From Microbacterium hydrocarbonoxydans (lineage in GTDB: Bacteria; Actinomycetota; Actinomycetes; Actinomycetales; Microbacteriaceae): a stretch of 64,000 nt of DNA. Each line of letters opens with the position of its first letter. Position 1 is the first letter of the stretch. Under the pieces are notes generated by a model, which saw nothing but the letters and a program-made list of their open reading frames with translations, was not told the DNA's origin and searched no databases. The stretch lies in NCBI RefSeq assembly GCF_023715885.1, contig NZ_JAMBOY010000003.1, positions 310,001-374,000 on the forward strand, given 5' to 3'. Both the position numbers and the translations under genes were made by a program. Positions 37,058 to 45,832 of the stretch are shown one piece after another.

Positions 37058-37381
37058 CTAACGCGGGTCTCGCGCGCCCGGCGAAAGCACGCGCAGACCG
37101 GCGCGGGTGGCGGCGTCGGCGAGTTCTCGGTCGTAGGTGATCATCTCCTGGACTCCCAGTCGGAGCGCGACTGCGGGGTGGATCGCGTCCTGAGAGCGCA
37201 GCGGCGCCAGCGTCCCCGCAGCCTCGGCGAGCAGTTCGTCGAGCACGGACGGCCGGATCGGCACCAACCGTGCCACGGGGCGCCCGTGATTCGTGACGGT
37301 CAGCTCTTCGCCGGCTTCGACGCGCCGCAGCACCTCTGAGCTGCTGTTGCGCATCTCGCGCTGACTGATGACCGCCGACAT
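37058..37381 (-). pseudogene. Phd antitoxin fused to a PIN-toxin C-terminal remnant
   Basis: Unbroken 107-residue reading frame. Residues 1 to about 45 (SQREMRNSSSEVLRRVEAGE..VTNHGRPVARLVPI) match Phd/YefM-type antitoxins. Residues about 60-105 (LRSQDAIHPAVALRLG, ITYDRELADAATRAGLRVLSPG) match the last third of a VapC PIN domain, keeping two of its late acidic positions. The N-terminal two-thirds of a PIN toxin (first catalytic Asp and Glu) are missing. I infer an in-frame deletion that joined a vapB-vapC pair. The antitoxin half may still bind DNA; the toxin cannot be active. It has no partner gene nearby. Confidence 0.7.
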
Positions 37382-37433
37382 GTGGCACAGCGTAGCTCTC
37401 TGCCCTGCGGCACACAGCGTACCGATGTGAGGG

Positions 37434-37506
37434 TGGGCCCCGTGGGGCTCGAACCCACGACCCGCGGATTAAAAGTCCGATGCTCTGCCAACTGAGCTAG
37501 AGGCCC
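37434..37506 (-). tRNA. tRNA-Lys(TTT)
   Basis: Acceptor GGGCCTC/GGGGCCC with one T-G pair, D-arm AGCTCAGTTGGCAGAGC, anticodon loop CTTTTAA giving TTT, T-arm with GGTTCGAGCC. CCA is not encoded here, unlike the other two tRNAs in the window. Confidence 0.97.
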
Positions 37507-37533
37507 GTTCTCCCAGTCTAGGGGCGCGAAGAA

Positions 37534-37567
37534 GGGGCCGCCGACGATTCGCATCGTCGACGGCCCC
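37534..37567 (-). terminator. terminator of the fasciclin gene
   Basis: Fifteen-base stem with a single mismatch and a four-base loop; the minus-strand exit is TTCTTC. It lies between the fasciclin gene end and tRNA-Lys. Confidence 0.7.
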
Positions 37568-37635
37568 TGGATCATCTCACCGCCCTCCCCCCGGTGGCGA
37601 GACGGTCACCGAGAGTGCTCCTCGGTATGACGGGA

Positions 37636-38292
37636 TCACATCGGGGGCATCAGCACCGAGTCGATGAGGTACACCGTGGCGTTGGCGGTCTGGACGCCAC
37701 CGCAGATGACCGCAGCGGAGTCGTTGACCATGATGTCGTCGCCGCTGCCGGTGACGGTGAGGTCAGCGCCCTGCACGGTGGTGTGCGTGCCATCGATGTC
37801 GGACGGCGCGATCTGACCGGGGACCACGTGGTACGTGAGGATCGAGCTCAGGGTCGCACTGTCGGTCTTGAGCGACTCGATCGTAGCCGGGTCGATCTTC
37901 GCGAACGCGTCGTCCACCGGAGCGAAGACGGTGAACTCGTCACCGTTCAGCGTGTCGACGAGGTTGACGTCAGGGTTGAGCTGACCGCTCACGGCCTGGA
38001 CGAGGGTCTTCAGAAGGGGGTTGTTCGACGCAGCCGTCGCGACCGGGTCCTTCGACATGCCCTCGACGGAACCGGCGCCGTCCGGAACCTGCTCGGCGTA
38101 GGCGGCGCAACCCGGGCCGACGAGGTCCATCGCCGGGTCCATCGTCTCGGGCGCCGTGGTCTCCGACGACTCGGGCGCCGACGACTCCATGGGCTCCTCG
38201 GACGACGAGCCGCCCGCACAACCGGCGAGCACGAACGCGCTTGCCAGACCGAGGGTGATCGCTGCGGTGATCTTCTTCTTGGTGCTGAACAT
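37636..38292 (-). CDS. fasciclin-domain lipoprotein (MPT83-like)
   Basis: Exported lipoprotein of 218 residues. The signal peptide ([25 protein letters not shown]) has the lipobox LAGC. A Ser/Glu/Pro linker follows, then one fasciclin (FAS1) domain from about residue 80, with [24 protein letters not shown] and the H-box region [13 protein letters not shown] at 38292 follows AAGGAG. In Mycobacterium the equivalents MPT70/MPT83 are the main SigK-regulated proteins. Here the gene is divergent from sigK-rskA and has a SigK-type promoter, so it is the probable output of that regulon, possibly in cell-surface adhesion. Confidence 0.92.
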   Translation of the reverse strand: MFSTKKKITAAITLGLASAFVLAGCAGGSSSEEPMESSAPESSETTAPETMDPAMDLVGPGCAAYAEQVPDGAGSVEGMSKDPVATAASNNPLLKTLVQAVSGQLNPDVNLVDTLNGDEFTVFAPVDDAFAKIDPATIESLKTDSATLSSILTYHVVPGQIAPSDIDGTHTTVQGADLTVTGSGDDIMVNDSAAVICGGVQTANATVYLIDSVLMPPM

Positions 38293-38343
38293 CTCGAGCT
38301 CCTTCAAGAACGGTGCCACGGCCTCTCCGTGGCGTTGACTGCT

Positions 38344-38370
38344 GTTCGGAACCCCTCGGAGATCGGATGG
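38344..38370 (-). promoter_or_regulatory. SigK-type promoter of the fasciclin gene
   Basis: On the minus strand CCATCC (38370-38365) and CCGAAC (38349-38344) are 15 bases apart, nearly identical to the published mycobacterial SigK consensus CCATCC-N14/15-CCGAAT. The transcript would start about 45 bases before the ATG. Confidence 0.8.
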
Positions 38371-38405
38371 GAAAAAGTTCGGACGGATCTCGAGCATCGC
38401 TCTTC

Positions 38406-38433
38406 CAATCCGTTTCGCCCCGGGGTCACGAAC
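38406..38433 (+). promoter_or_regulatory. possible SigK-type promoter of sigK
   Basis: CAATCC and ACGAAC with a 16-base gap resemble the SigK pattern with one mismatch in each box. It would permit autoregulation with a 60-base leader. Confidence 0.45.
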
Positions 38434-38501
38434 CTGTCACGAGTGGTTCTTTTCCCTCACGTTCCGGTGACGGATGCGCGGGAAAGGCAGGAGGATGCGG
38501 C

Positions 38502-39101
38502 ATGCTTGTACAGATGGTCATCGACGGGATGGACGTACCCGAGGACGGTACGGCGAGAGATGCCGTCGCCGACCTCCTCATACGCATCGGCGAGGGCGAC
38601 GAGCGAGCTCTGGCGGAGCTGTACGACTCCCTCTCCTCTCGCGTGTTCGGTCTGATCCTCCGCGTGCTGGTGAACCGGTCGCAGAGCGAGGAGGTCCTCC
38701 AGGAGGTCTTCCTCGAGATCTGGCAATCCGCTACCCGGTTCGCTCCGAACAAGGGGCAGGGAAGAACCTGGGTCATGACGATCGCGCACCGCCGTGCGGT
38801 CGACCGGGTCCGAGCATCGCAGTCCAGCGCGGACCGGGATGTGAAGGCCGGATACAGGGATATCGGGGTCGCGCACGACAGCGTCGCGGAACGGGTCGAA
38901 CTGGGCATCGAGGGCGAGAAGGTCAGGAACGCGCTCGCAGGTCTTCCCGAGGCGCAGCGCGAAGCGCTCGTCCTCGCCTACTTCGGCGGATACAGTCAGA
39001 ACGAAGTCGCGGTGCTCCTCGGAGCCCCGCTGGGGACCATCAAGACACGGATGCGGGACGGGCTCAGCCGTCTGCGCACAGCCATGGGGGTGACAGCATG
39101 A
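38502..39101 (+). CDS. sigK: ECF RNA polymerase sigma factor SigK
   Basis: Extracytoplasmic-function sigma factor of 199 residues. The sigma-2 domain contains LAELYDSLSSRVFGLILRVLV, the EEVLQEVFLEIWQ -10-recognition helix and TWVMTIAHRRAVDRVR. The sigma-4 domain has LPEAQREALVLAYFGGYSQNEVAVLLGAPLGTIKTRMRDGLSRLR, which reads the -35. ATG at 38502 follows AGGAGG by eight bases. The stop overlaps the anti-sigma gene (ATGA), so the partners are made together. The SigK name rests on the RskA partner, the fasciclin target and the promoter match. Confidence 0.9.
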   Translation: MLVQMVIDGMDVPEDGTARDAVADLLIRIGEGDERALAELYDSLSSRVFGLILRVLVNRSQSEEVLQEVFLEIWQSATRFAPNKGQGRTWVMTIAHRRAVDRVRASQSSADRDVKAGYRDIGVAHDSVAERVELGIEGEKVRNALAGLPEAQREALVLAYFGGYSQNEVAVLLGAPLGTIKTRMRDGLSRLRTAMGVTA

Positions 39102-39922
39102 ACGAGAACGAATTCGCAGAGCTCGCGGCGGGCGCCGCGCTCGGCGCGCTGTCGCCCGACGACCAGCAGCGCTACCACGCGGCGCTGGTCGCGAATCCGG
39201 AATGGCAGAAGATCGCCGATGCGGATGCCGCGGTCGCGGCGTTGCTCGCGGAGGGCGTGGCTCCGGTCGCGCCGCCGGCCGACCTCCGCTCGTCGCTGCT
39301 CGCCCGGATCGCGACCACGCCCCAGAACGGCGAGGTGTTCGTCGAACCGGCGGCTGCCACCGGCTCCGCCCGCGAAGCCGACTCCGAGGAGGGCGATGAT
39401 CCGGCGTCCACCGAGTCGAGCCACCGCCCCGCCCTCGGGGGTGAGACGGGTGTCAAGGCGCCGGCACGACGTCTGCGCGTCCTCTTCGCTCTCGCCGCCT
39501 GCCTCGCCCTGCTCGTCGGAGTCGGGGTCGGCACGGTCGCGCTCAACGACTACCTGAATCGCCCGGCGAGTGTCGTCGCGCTCCAGGAGATCCAGTCCGC
39601 CGACGACGCGCAGCAGGCCAGCGTCGAACTGGCCGACGGCGGAACGGCCACGGCGCATTGGTCGGCCTCGGTCGGCGAGGCCGTGCTCGTGGCGGACGGG
39701 ATCGCCACCCTGCCCGACGACCAGGACTACGAGCTCTGGTTCGTTCGCGGGGACCAGCCGATCTCCGCGGGCGTGTTCGAGGCCGAGGACGGTGAGGCCA
39801 CCGCCCTGCTGTCGGGTGAGATGCACGAGGGCGACGTGATCGCGGTCACGGTCGAGCAGGCGGGCGGCTCGCCGGATGGATCGCCGACGACCGACCCGGT
39901 CATCGCGATCCCGACCGCCTGA
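39098..39922 (+). CDS. rskA: anti-sigma-K factor RskA
   Basis: Membrane anti-sigma factor of 274 residues. The cytosolic N-terminus (FAELAAGAALGALSPDDQQRYHAAL) resembles the ASD that holds SigK. One transmembrane helix (RLRVLFALAACLALLVGVGVG, about 125-150) leads to the extracellular RskA domain with ELADGGTATAHWSASVGEAVLVADGIATLP and DYELWFVRGDQPISAGVFE. Such factors are degraded by regulated intramembrane proteolysis when an extracellular signal arrives, freeing SigK. The start overlaps the sigK stop. Confidence 0.93.
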   Translation: MNENEFAELAAGAALGALSPDDQQRYHAALVANPEWQKIADADAAVAALLAEGVAPVAPPADLRSSLLARIATTPQNGEVFVEPAAATGSAREADSEEGDDPASTESSHRPALGGETGVKAPARRLRVLFALAACLALLVGVGVGTVALNDYLNRPASVVALQEIQSADDAQQASVELADGGTATAHWSASVGEAVLVADGIATLPDDQDYELWFVRGDQPISAGVFEAEDGEATALLSGEMHEGDVIAVTVEQAGGSPDGSPTTDPVIAIPTA

Positions 39923-39936
39923 CCCCGCGTCGCGCG

Positions 39937-39942
39937 TACCCT
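39937..39942 (+). promoter_or_regulatory. -10 box TACCCT (leaderless)
   Basis: Six bases before the ATG at 39949, which argues against the in-frame GTG at 39946. Confidence 0.5.
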
Positions 39943-39948
39943 GGAGTG

Positions 39949-40578
39949 ATGTCCGAGCAGCACTCCCGCCCCGTACGTCGTCCGAGCAGCGCCTTCGACA
40001 ACATCATCGGTCGTCACGATCCCGCCGAGGAGACGCGGGCCGCGCACGCCACGGCATCCGCTCTCCTGACGCGGGTCCGCGCCGACGAGAGCGGAGTGAG
40101 CGCGGACCGCCTGGTGGCGTTCACCGACGAGCACGGCATCGACGAGATCGCCGAGCTGTGGTCGAAAGCCCCGTCGCGAACGCTCCCCGGCGCGCTGTGG
40201 CGTCTGTATCTGCTTCAGCTCGCGATCCACTCCGATCCGCAGACCGCTGCGCTGCTCTACGAGCGGGGGAGGGTGGAGCTGCCGTCGGCGGACGCCGTCA
40301 TCGCCGGCGCTCCGGTACCGGCCAACCCCGACGAGCTCGTCGTGCTGATCGACACGATCCTGCGCGGGGCGTTCCGCGGCGACTTCGCCGTGGCCCTCGA
40401 TCGCGCTGCCGCGTTCTGCCGCGTGCAGTCGTCCGGTGCGACTCACACCGCCGACGACTATGAGATGACCGAACCGGCCAGGGCGAGCGAGCTGACCACC
40501 CGGGCGCTCCGCCTCAGCAGCTACGCGCAGGATCTCTCCGCGTGCGCCGTGTTGTGGCGTCACGGGACACTCGCCTGA
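39949..40578 (+). CDS. conserved actinobacterial protein of unknown function
   Basis: Cytoplasmic protein of 209 residues. The start MSEQHSRPVRRPSSAFDNIIGRHDP, the middle LWRLYLLQLAIHSDPQTAALLYERGRVEL and the ending RASELTTRALRLSSYAQDLSACAVLWRHGTLA look like a mostly helical fold conserved in Microbacteriaceae, sometimes mislabelled as an RNA polymerase subunit. I recognise no catalytic motif, signal peptide or membrane helix. The ATG is supported by the leaderless -10. It stands alone between rskA and the structured intergenic element. Confidence 0.7.
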   Translation: MSEQHSRPVRRPSSAFDNIIGRHDPAEETRAAHATASALLTRVRADESGVSADRLVAFTDEHGIDEIAELWSKAPSRTLPGALWRLYLLQLAIHSDPQTAALLYERGRVELPSADAVIAGAPVPANPDELVVLIDTILRGAFRGDFAVALDRAAAFCRVQSSGATHTADDYEMTEPARASELTTRALRLSSYAQDLSACAVLWRHGTLA

Positions 40579-40649
40579 TCGTCGGCGTCGCGTCGCCGTC
40601 GCGTCCGCGCCGTCACCGCGCGCGGAAAGCGCCGTCGTCGGGTCAGGAC

Positions 40650-40736
40650 ATGAGAAGACCGGGCCGCAAGAACGCCTCTCGGCGGAAGGCCGCTCGCAGC
40701 GGCGAAAATTGGAGCCCGGGGTTATGCGGCCCGGCC
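40650..40736 (-). ncRNA. candidate structured RNA (minus strand)
   Basis: In the 214-base gap before pabC the minus strand has a TACACT box (40748-40743) and, six bases on, a G at 40736 that opens a compact fold. A perfect 10-base outer stem (CCGGGCCGCA, 40734-40725, with TGCGGCCCGG, 40668-40659) encloses a 6-base hairpin (GCCGCT/AGCGGC with GCG loop) and a 4-base hairpin with a GAGA loop, then exits into TCTTCT. GAGA is a GNRA tetraloop only on this strand. No known RNA family fits that I can recall; it may alternatively be an untranslated leader signal on the plus strand. Confidence 0.45.
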
Positions 40737-40738
40737 TG

Positions 40739-40768
40739 TACCAGTGTAACGCGATGCGGCGGCTGGTA
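40739..40768. repeat. inverted repeat between divergent promoters
   Basis: TACCAG (40739-40744) and CTGGTA (40763-40768) face each other across 18 bases. One arm overlaps the minus-strand -10 of the candidate RNA, and the other overlaps the expected -35 of pabC, so this could be an operator serving both. Confidence 0.35.
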
Positions 40769-40780
40769 TTCCCAGGGTCG

Positions 40781-40786
40781 TAGGCT
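40781..40786 (+). promoter_or_regulatory. -10 box TAGGCT of pabC (leaderless)
   Basis: Six bases before the ATG at 40793. Confidence 0.55.
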
Positions 40787-40792
40787 CTGAGC

Positions 40793-41677
40793 ATGGCTCA
40801 GCGATTCGCTCTCATGATCGACCCGGCAGAGGTCGATGCCGACCGCACCGACTTCGCCGACACCTTCACGAAGGTCGACGCCGCCGCCCCCGCTCTGAGC
40901 GTGGGCGAGCTCAGCACTCAGCGGGGCGACGGGGTGTTCGAGTCGATCGGGGTCGTCGGCAGACACGCACAGGAGGTGATCCCGCATCTCGAGCGCCTGG
41001 CGCACTCAGCGCGCCTGTGTGACCTGCCGCTGCCCAACCAGGCGCAGTGGCGTCAGGCCATCGAGGTGGCCGCTGCCGGCTGCGGGGAGGGCGAGTACGT
41101 CATCAAGCTCATCCTCAGCCGCGGGGTCGAGCACGGTCCGACGCCCACCGCTTGGGTGACCGTCGCTCCGGCATCCGATTTCTCCGACGTCCGTGAGAAC
41201 GGCGTGCGCGTCGTCACGCTCGACCGCGGCTACGACCTGGACGTCGCGCAGCGAGCGCCCTGGCTGCTGCTCGGCGCGAAGACGCTGTCGTACGCCGTGA
41301 ACATGGCGGCGCTGCGCGAGGCCCGCCGCCGCGGCGCCGACGATGCGATCTTCCTCTCGCGGGACGGCTACGTGCTGGAGGCGCCGACAGCGTCGCTGAT
41401 CCTGCGCCGCGGCGGCCGGTTCGTCACGCCCGCGCCGAACGGCGGCATCCTTCACGGCACGACTCAGCTGAGCGTGTACGAGCACCTCAACGCCCGCGGG
41501 TTCGCGCCCGAGTACGACCGCATCCCGGCATCCGATCTGACCTCCGTCGACGCGGCGTGGCTCGTGTCGAGTGTCCGGCTGGCCGCGCCCATCACGGCCA
41601 TCGACGACGTCGAGATCCCGGTCGATCGCTCGCTCACGACCGAGCTGAACGAGTACCTGCTGTCACCCCGCGACTGA
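40793..41677 (+). CDS. pabC: class IV aminotransferase, probable 4-amino-4-deoxychorismate lyase
   Basis: PLP enzyme releasing p-aminobenzoate for folate synthesis, 294 residues. The fold-type IV pattern is visible: STQRGDGVFESIGV near the N-terminus, PHLERLAHSARLCDLPLP, the PLP lysine in LLLGAKTLSYAVNMAALREARRRGADDAIFLS, and the C-terminal region TTQLSVYEHLNARGF. It could equally be a branched-chain or D-amino acid aminotransferase, but length and the absence of those families' markers favour PabC. The ATG is set by the leaderless -10. Confidence 0.82.
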   Translation: MAQRFALMIDPAEVDADRTDFADTFTKVDAAAPALSVGELSTQRGDGVFESIGVVGRHAQEVIPHLERLAHSARLCDLPLPNQAQWRQAIEVAAAGCGEGEYVIKLILSRGVEHGPTPTAWVTVAPASDFSDVRENGVRVVTLDRGYDLDVAQRAPWLLLGAKTLSYAVNMAALREARRRGADDAIFLSRDGYVLEAPTASLILRRGGRFVTPAPNGGILHGTTQLSVYEHLNARGFAPEYDRIPASDLTSVDAAWLVSSVRLAAPITAIDDVEIPVDRSLTTELNEYLLSPRD

Positions 41678-41767
41678 CGCCACGTCGGAAAACGAAGACC
41701 CGCGACCTGTTGGGCGGCGTGTCGCCCGGTGGCACGCCGGCGGTGCTCCGGCGTCTCTCCGCTTCCC

Positions 41768-42607
41768 TCAGCGGAGGCCGTGCCGGATCATGGCACCGAG
41801 GATCGCTCGCTCCACCGTCGGCCAGTCGTGCACGACCATCGCGTAGGTGAATCGCAGGGTCTCGAAGCCGAGAGCGGATGCCGCGGCGTCACGCCGCAGG
41901 TCCTTGCTGCGTGCTGCAGGCTCGCCGTGGTTCTCGGCTCCGTCGGCCTCGATGATCAGTCGGCCGCCGATCACGAGATCGACCTCGCCGACGCCGTCGA
42001 TGCGTACTTGCGTGCGCACGTCGATGCCTAGCCGGTGGAGGCGAAGCCGGATGAGCGATTCCAGGCCGCTGTCGGCGTCGCCTCTGGCGAAGGCCACGAG
42101 CCAGCGCATGTCCGCCGGTAACCGGCTGCACAGTCGTCCGATGTCCTTCGGTGAGAGCAGCGACCGACGCAGGGCCGATTCGAGCGCGGCGAAGAACGTG
42201 TCCTCGTCGGCGCAGGAAGCGATCTGCAGCAGGACGACCAGGACCGGTGGCGGCCTGCCTACGTCGACGTGACCGGCATCCCAGTGCATCCGGCATCCCT
42301 CGCAGCCTCCACGCGGTGTGCCCACAGTGCCCATCCACACGTGGTGCTCCGGAGGCGTTCGCAGAATCCACAGTCCCAGGAGGAGGCCCGCCTCGCAGCA
42401 TCCGACGGTGCCGCCGTGCTCTGCCGAGTGCAGCAGTGCGTCCGGCGTATCGGGCAGCGCGTACACCCCTTGGCGCGGACGCAGTATCTCTCCCGCTCGC
42501 ACCGCGCGTGTGAGCTCGGCCTCCGGCACTCCGCGGAGCCGCAGCTCGCGCGTCCGCGCCATCCGTCCGAGGGAGCGCAGCGCGGCATCGGCGCGGATGA
42601 ATGACAT
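41768..42607 (-). CDS. AbiEi-like antitoxin domain with DUF559 endonuclease-fold domain
   Basis: Protein of 279 residues. The N-terminus (about 15-60: RELRLRGVPEAELTRAVRAGEILRPRQGVYAL) matches the winged-helix AbiEi_4 antitoxin domain. The C-terminus (about 190-275) has GLESLIRLRLHRLGI..QVRIDGVGEVDLVIGGRLIIEADG, matching the DUF559/Vsr-like PD-(D/E)xK nuclease core with acidic residues at the expected places. No AbiEii toxin partner lies beside it. Such solo proteins are frequent in Microbacteriaceae; a role in phage defence or DNA repair is possible but not shown. The 90-base convergent gap to pabC holds only a weak hairpin near 41716-41738. Confidence 0.85.
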   Translation of the reverse strand: MSFIRADAALRSLGRMARTRELRLRGVPEAELTRAVRAGEILRPRQGVYALPDTPDALLHSAEHGGTVGCCEAGLLLGLWILRTPPEHHVWMGTVGTPRGGCEGCRMHWDAGHVDVGRPPPVLVVLLQIASCADEDTFFAALESALRRSLLSPKDIGRLCSRLPADMRWLVAFARGDADSGLESLIRLRLHRLGIDVRTQVRIDGVGEVDLVIGGRLIIEADGAENHGEPAARSKDLRRDAAASALGFETLRFTYAMVVHDWPTVERAILGAMIRHGLR

Positions 42608-42738
42608 GCGCGCATACTCGCGGAGCCGCGGGGTCCGGATCCGTCGTGCGCCGCAAATGCGCCATCCGATGTGCGGAACCGTCTTAGCCCTGCACCCGTT
42701 CAGGAGGGGAGAGGCGGGGAATCGCAGAGCGGATACGC

Positions 42739-42775
42739 CTCGGCCGGCGTGTCCGCGAGAGACACGCCGGCCGAG
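42739..42775 (-). terminator. terminator of the pst operon
   Basis: Perfect 15-base stem with a seven-base loop, 43 bases past the pstB stop. There is no T-run. The rest of the 210-base gap (42608-42738) shows nothing I can assign. Confidence 0.7.
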
Positions 42776-42817
42776 GGGTGAAACGCCTGGTTTTTCCCGG
42801 AGGTGGGAGACCGATGC

Positions 42818-43597
<780 letters not shown>

Positions 43598-43632
43598 GAG
43601 TGATCCTTCTTGTTCAGTCGGGTGGGGGCGGC

Positions 43633-44730
43633 TCAGCGGCCGGCTGTCTTCGGGGCGAACACCTTGGCGATGATCCGCGCCAGCAGGTTCAGCACCATCA
43701 CGATGAGGATGAGGGTCAGGGCGGAGGCCCACGCGCGCTCCAGGTACGCGTCGACGGGGATGCCGGGGTACTTCGCCTGCATGTACGAGAACACCGGCAG
43801 GGTGGCCATCTGCCCGCTGAACATGTTCGTGTTCATCCCCTGCACGATGCCGACCGTGAGCAGCAGCGGAGCGGTCTCGCCGATGACCCGGGAGATCGCG
43901 AGCATGATCGAGGTCGTGATTCCGGCGATCGCCGTCGGCAGCACGACCTTGAGGATCGTCAGCCACTTCGGCACGCCCAGCGCGTACGCCGCTTCGCGAA
44001 GCTCGTTCGGGACGATGCGCAGCAGCTCCTCGGAGCCTCGCACGACAACCGGGATCATGAGCACCGAGAGCGCGAGCGAACCCATGATGCCCATGCGGGT
44101 TCCCGGACCGACGAGGAGGGCGAAGACGGAGTAGATGAACAGACCGGCGACGATCGACGGGATTCCGGTCATGACGTCGACGAGGAACGTGATGCCTCGG
44201 GCGAGCTTGCGGCCTTCGCCGTACTCGACGAGGTAGATCGAGGTCATCAGCCCGATCGGCACCGAGATGATCGTGGCGCCGAGGGTGATGAGCAGGGTGC
44301 CCCAGATGGCGTGCACGGCGCCACCGCCCTCGCCGACGATGTTGCGCATCGAGAAGCTGAAGAACTCGCCGTCGAAGCGTGCGAGGCCGTTCACGACGAC
44401 CGTGTAGAGCAGCGAGACCAGCGGCAGGAGCGCGACCACGAAGGCGCCGGAGACCAGAGCCGTCATGAGACGGTCGACGGCGTGACGACGGCTCTCGACC
44501 ACGGACGAGACCACGAAGATCAGCACCATGTAGAGCAGCAGGCCGACGACGAGGGTCAGGGCGATGTTGAAGTCTGCGGGGTCGCCGCCGGCGTTCATGA
44601 ACGCGAAGATCGTTCCCGACACGACGAAGGCCACGAGAAGCAGAGCCCACGGCATCCACTTGGCGAGGTGGCCGGCGGAGGTCGTGTGCGTGGTCGCCGC
44701 GACCGGGGTGGGGGTCATGGTGGCGGTCAT
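43633..44730 (-). CDS. pstA: phosphate ABC transporter permease PstA
   Basis: Inner-membrane permease of 365 residues with about eight hydrophobic helices; the extra N-terminal part before the usual six is common in actinobacteria. The BPD_transp_1 region includes the EAA-like loop [37 protein letters not shown] in outline. ATG at 44730 is one base past the pstC stop; MTPTP a few residues on could also be used. The N-terminal tail is Thr/Pro-rich. Confidence 0.95.
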   Translation of the reverse strand: MTATMTPTPVAATTHTTSAGHLAKWMPWALLLVAFVVSGTIFAFMNAGGDPADFNIALTLVVGLLLYMVLIFVVSSVVESRRHAVDRLMTALVSGAFVVALLPLVSLLYTVVVNGLARFDGEFFSFSMRNIVGEGGGAVHAIWGTLLITLGATIISVPIGLMTSIYLVEYGEGRKLARGITFLVDVMTGIPSIVAGLFIYSVFALLVGPGTRMGIMGSLALSVLMIPVVVRGSEELLRIVPNELREAAYALGVPKWLTILKVVLPTAIAGITTSIMLAISRVIGETAPLLLTVGIVQGMNTNMFSGQMATLPVFSYMQAKYPGIPVDAYLERAWASALTLILIVMVLNLLARIIAKVFAPKTAGR

Positions 44731-44731
44731 G

Positions 44732-45697
44732 TCAGTTGGCTCCCGAGAACTCGGCGCGGCGCGAGACGATCCAGCGGGCGATGAAGTTGACGACGAAGGT
44801 GACGATGAACAGGATCAGGCCGGCCGCGATCAGGGTGTTGACGCCCTCGTCGTGCGCCTCGGGGAAGCGCAGGGCGATGATGGCGGGGATCGTCGTCGGG
44901 TTCTCCGGGTTGATCAGGTTGAAGGTGATGATGCCGAGCGGCGAGAGCACGAGCGTCACGGCCATCGTCTCGCCGAGGGCCCGGCCGAGGCCGAGCATGG
45001 CGCCCGAGACCATGCCGCTGCGGGCGAAGGGCAGCACGGCCATGCGAACCATCTCCCAGCGCGTCGCCCCGAGTGCCAGGGCGGCCTCCTCGTGGAGCTT
45101 CGGCGTCTGCAGGAAGACCTCGCGGCAGATCGCCGTCATGATCGGCAGGATCATGACCGCGAGGACCAGGGATGCCGTGAGGATCGTCTTGCCGGTGCCG
45201 GAGGGCGTGCCGCTGAAGAGCGGGATCCAGCCGAGGTTCTCGTTCAGCCACTTGTAGAAGGGCACGAGCATCGGCGCGAACGTCAGGGCGCCCCAGAGGC
45301 CGAAGACGACCGAGGGCACCGCGGCCAGCAGGTCGATGATGTAGCCCAGCACGCCCGCGAGACGGCGCGGCGCGTAGTGCGAGATGAACAGCGCGATGCC
45401 GATGGCGATCGGCGCGGCGATGATGAGCGCGATGAGGCTCGCCCAGAGTGTGCCGAAGACGAACGGCCATACCCAGGACAGGAAGGACTGTCCCTCGAGG
45501 ATGTGGTTGTTCGAGGTGTCGGGCGACAGGGCCGGGATCGCCTGCACGATGAGGAAGATCGCGACGGCGGCGAGGGTGATGAGGATCACGATGCCTGCCC
45601 CGAGCGCGGTGCCGGAGAAGACGAGGTCGCCCCGTCGGCGCAGGGCGGTGCGCGACCCGGGTGAACGGGTCTCTTGGCCCGTTGTGGTGGTGGTCAT
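44732..45697 (-). CDS. pstC: phosphate ABC transporter permease PstC
   Basis: Inner-membrane permease of 321 residues with six main transmembrane helices and the permease loop EEAALALGATRWEMVRMAVLPFARSG. The N-terminus is MTTTTTGQETRSPGSRTALR, a short cytosolic tail. The ATG at 45697 is chosen because the sequence before it enters the large hairpin after pstS. It pairs with PstA around a membrane pore for phosphate. Confidence 0.95.
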   Translation of the reverse strand: MTTTTTGQETRSPGSRTALRRRGDLVFSGTALGAGIVILITLAAVAIFLIVQAIPALSPDTSNNHILEGQSFLSWVWPFVFGTLWASLIALIIAAPIAIGIALFISHYAPRRLAGVLGYIIDLLAAVPSVVFGLWGALTFAPMLVPFYKWLNENLGWIPLFSGTPSGTGKTILTASLVLAVMILPIMTAICREVFLQTPKLHEEAALALGATRWEMVRMAVLPFARSGMVSGAMLGLGRALGETMAVTLVLSPLGIITFNLINPENPTTIPAIIALRFPEAHDEGVNTLIAAGLILFIVTFVVNFIARWIVSRRAEFSGAN

Positions 45698-45750
45698 CTG
45701 AGCGGCTCCACGGTGTGCTCTGAGGGGCTGTCGGGTGTTCTCATGCGGGT

Positions 45751-45795
45751 GCCCCCGGGTGTCGGTCGAGGTCCTGTCGACCGACACCCGGGGGC
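45751..45795 (-). terminator. intercistronic hairpin between pstS and pstC
   Basis: A perfect 19-base inverted repeat with a seven-base loop lies between the pstS stop and the pstC start. Such hairpins partly terminate or protect mRNA ends and keep the abundant binding protein made in excess over the membrane parts. Confidence 0.75.
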
Positions 45796-45832
45796 GCCGG
45801 GACCGGAGCTCAGCGCCTGGCTGAGCTCACGA

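Noticed and set aside
40542..40790. Possible small plus-strand protein (from ATG 40650) in the gap before pabC
   Set aside because: It lacks a ribosome site and the bases are better explained by the paired stems of the candidate RNA.
40579..40792. Known riboswitch for folate, ZTP or SAM upstream of pabC
   Set aside because: None of their conserved core sequences is present, and pabC appears to be leaderless.
41768..42607. Complete AbiE type IV toxin-antitoxin system
   Set aside because: Only the AbiEi-like domain is present; no AbiEii nucleotidyltransferase gene adjoins.
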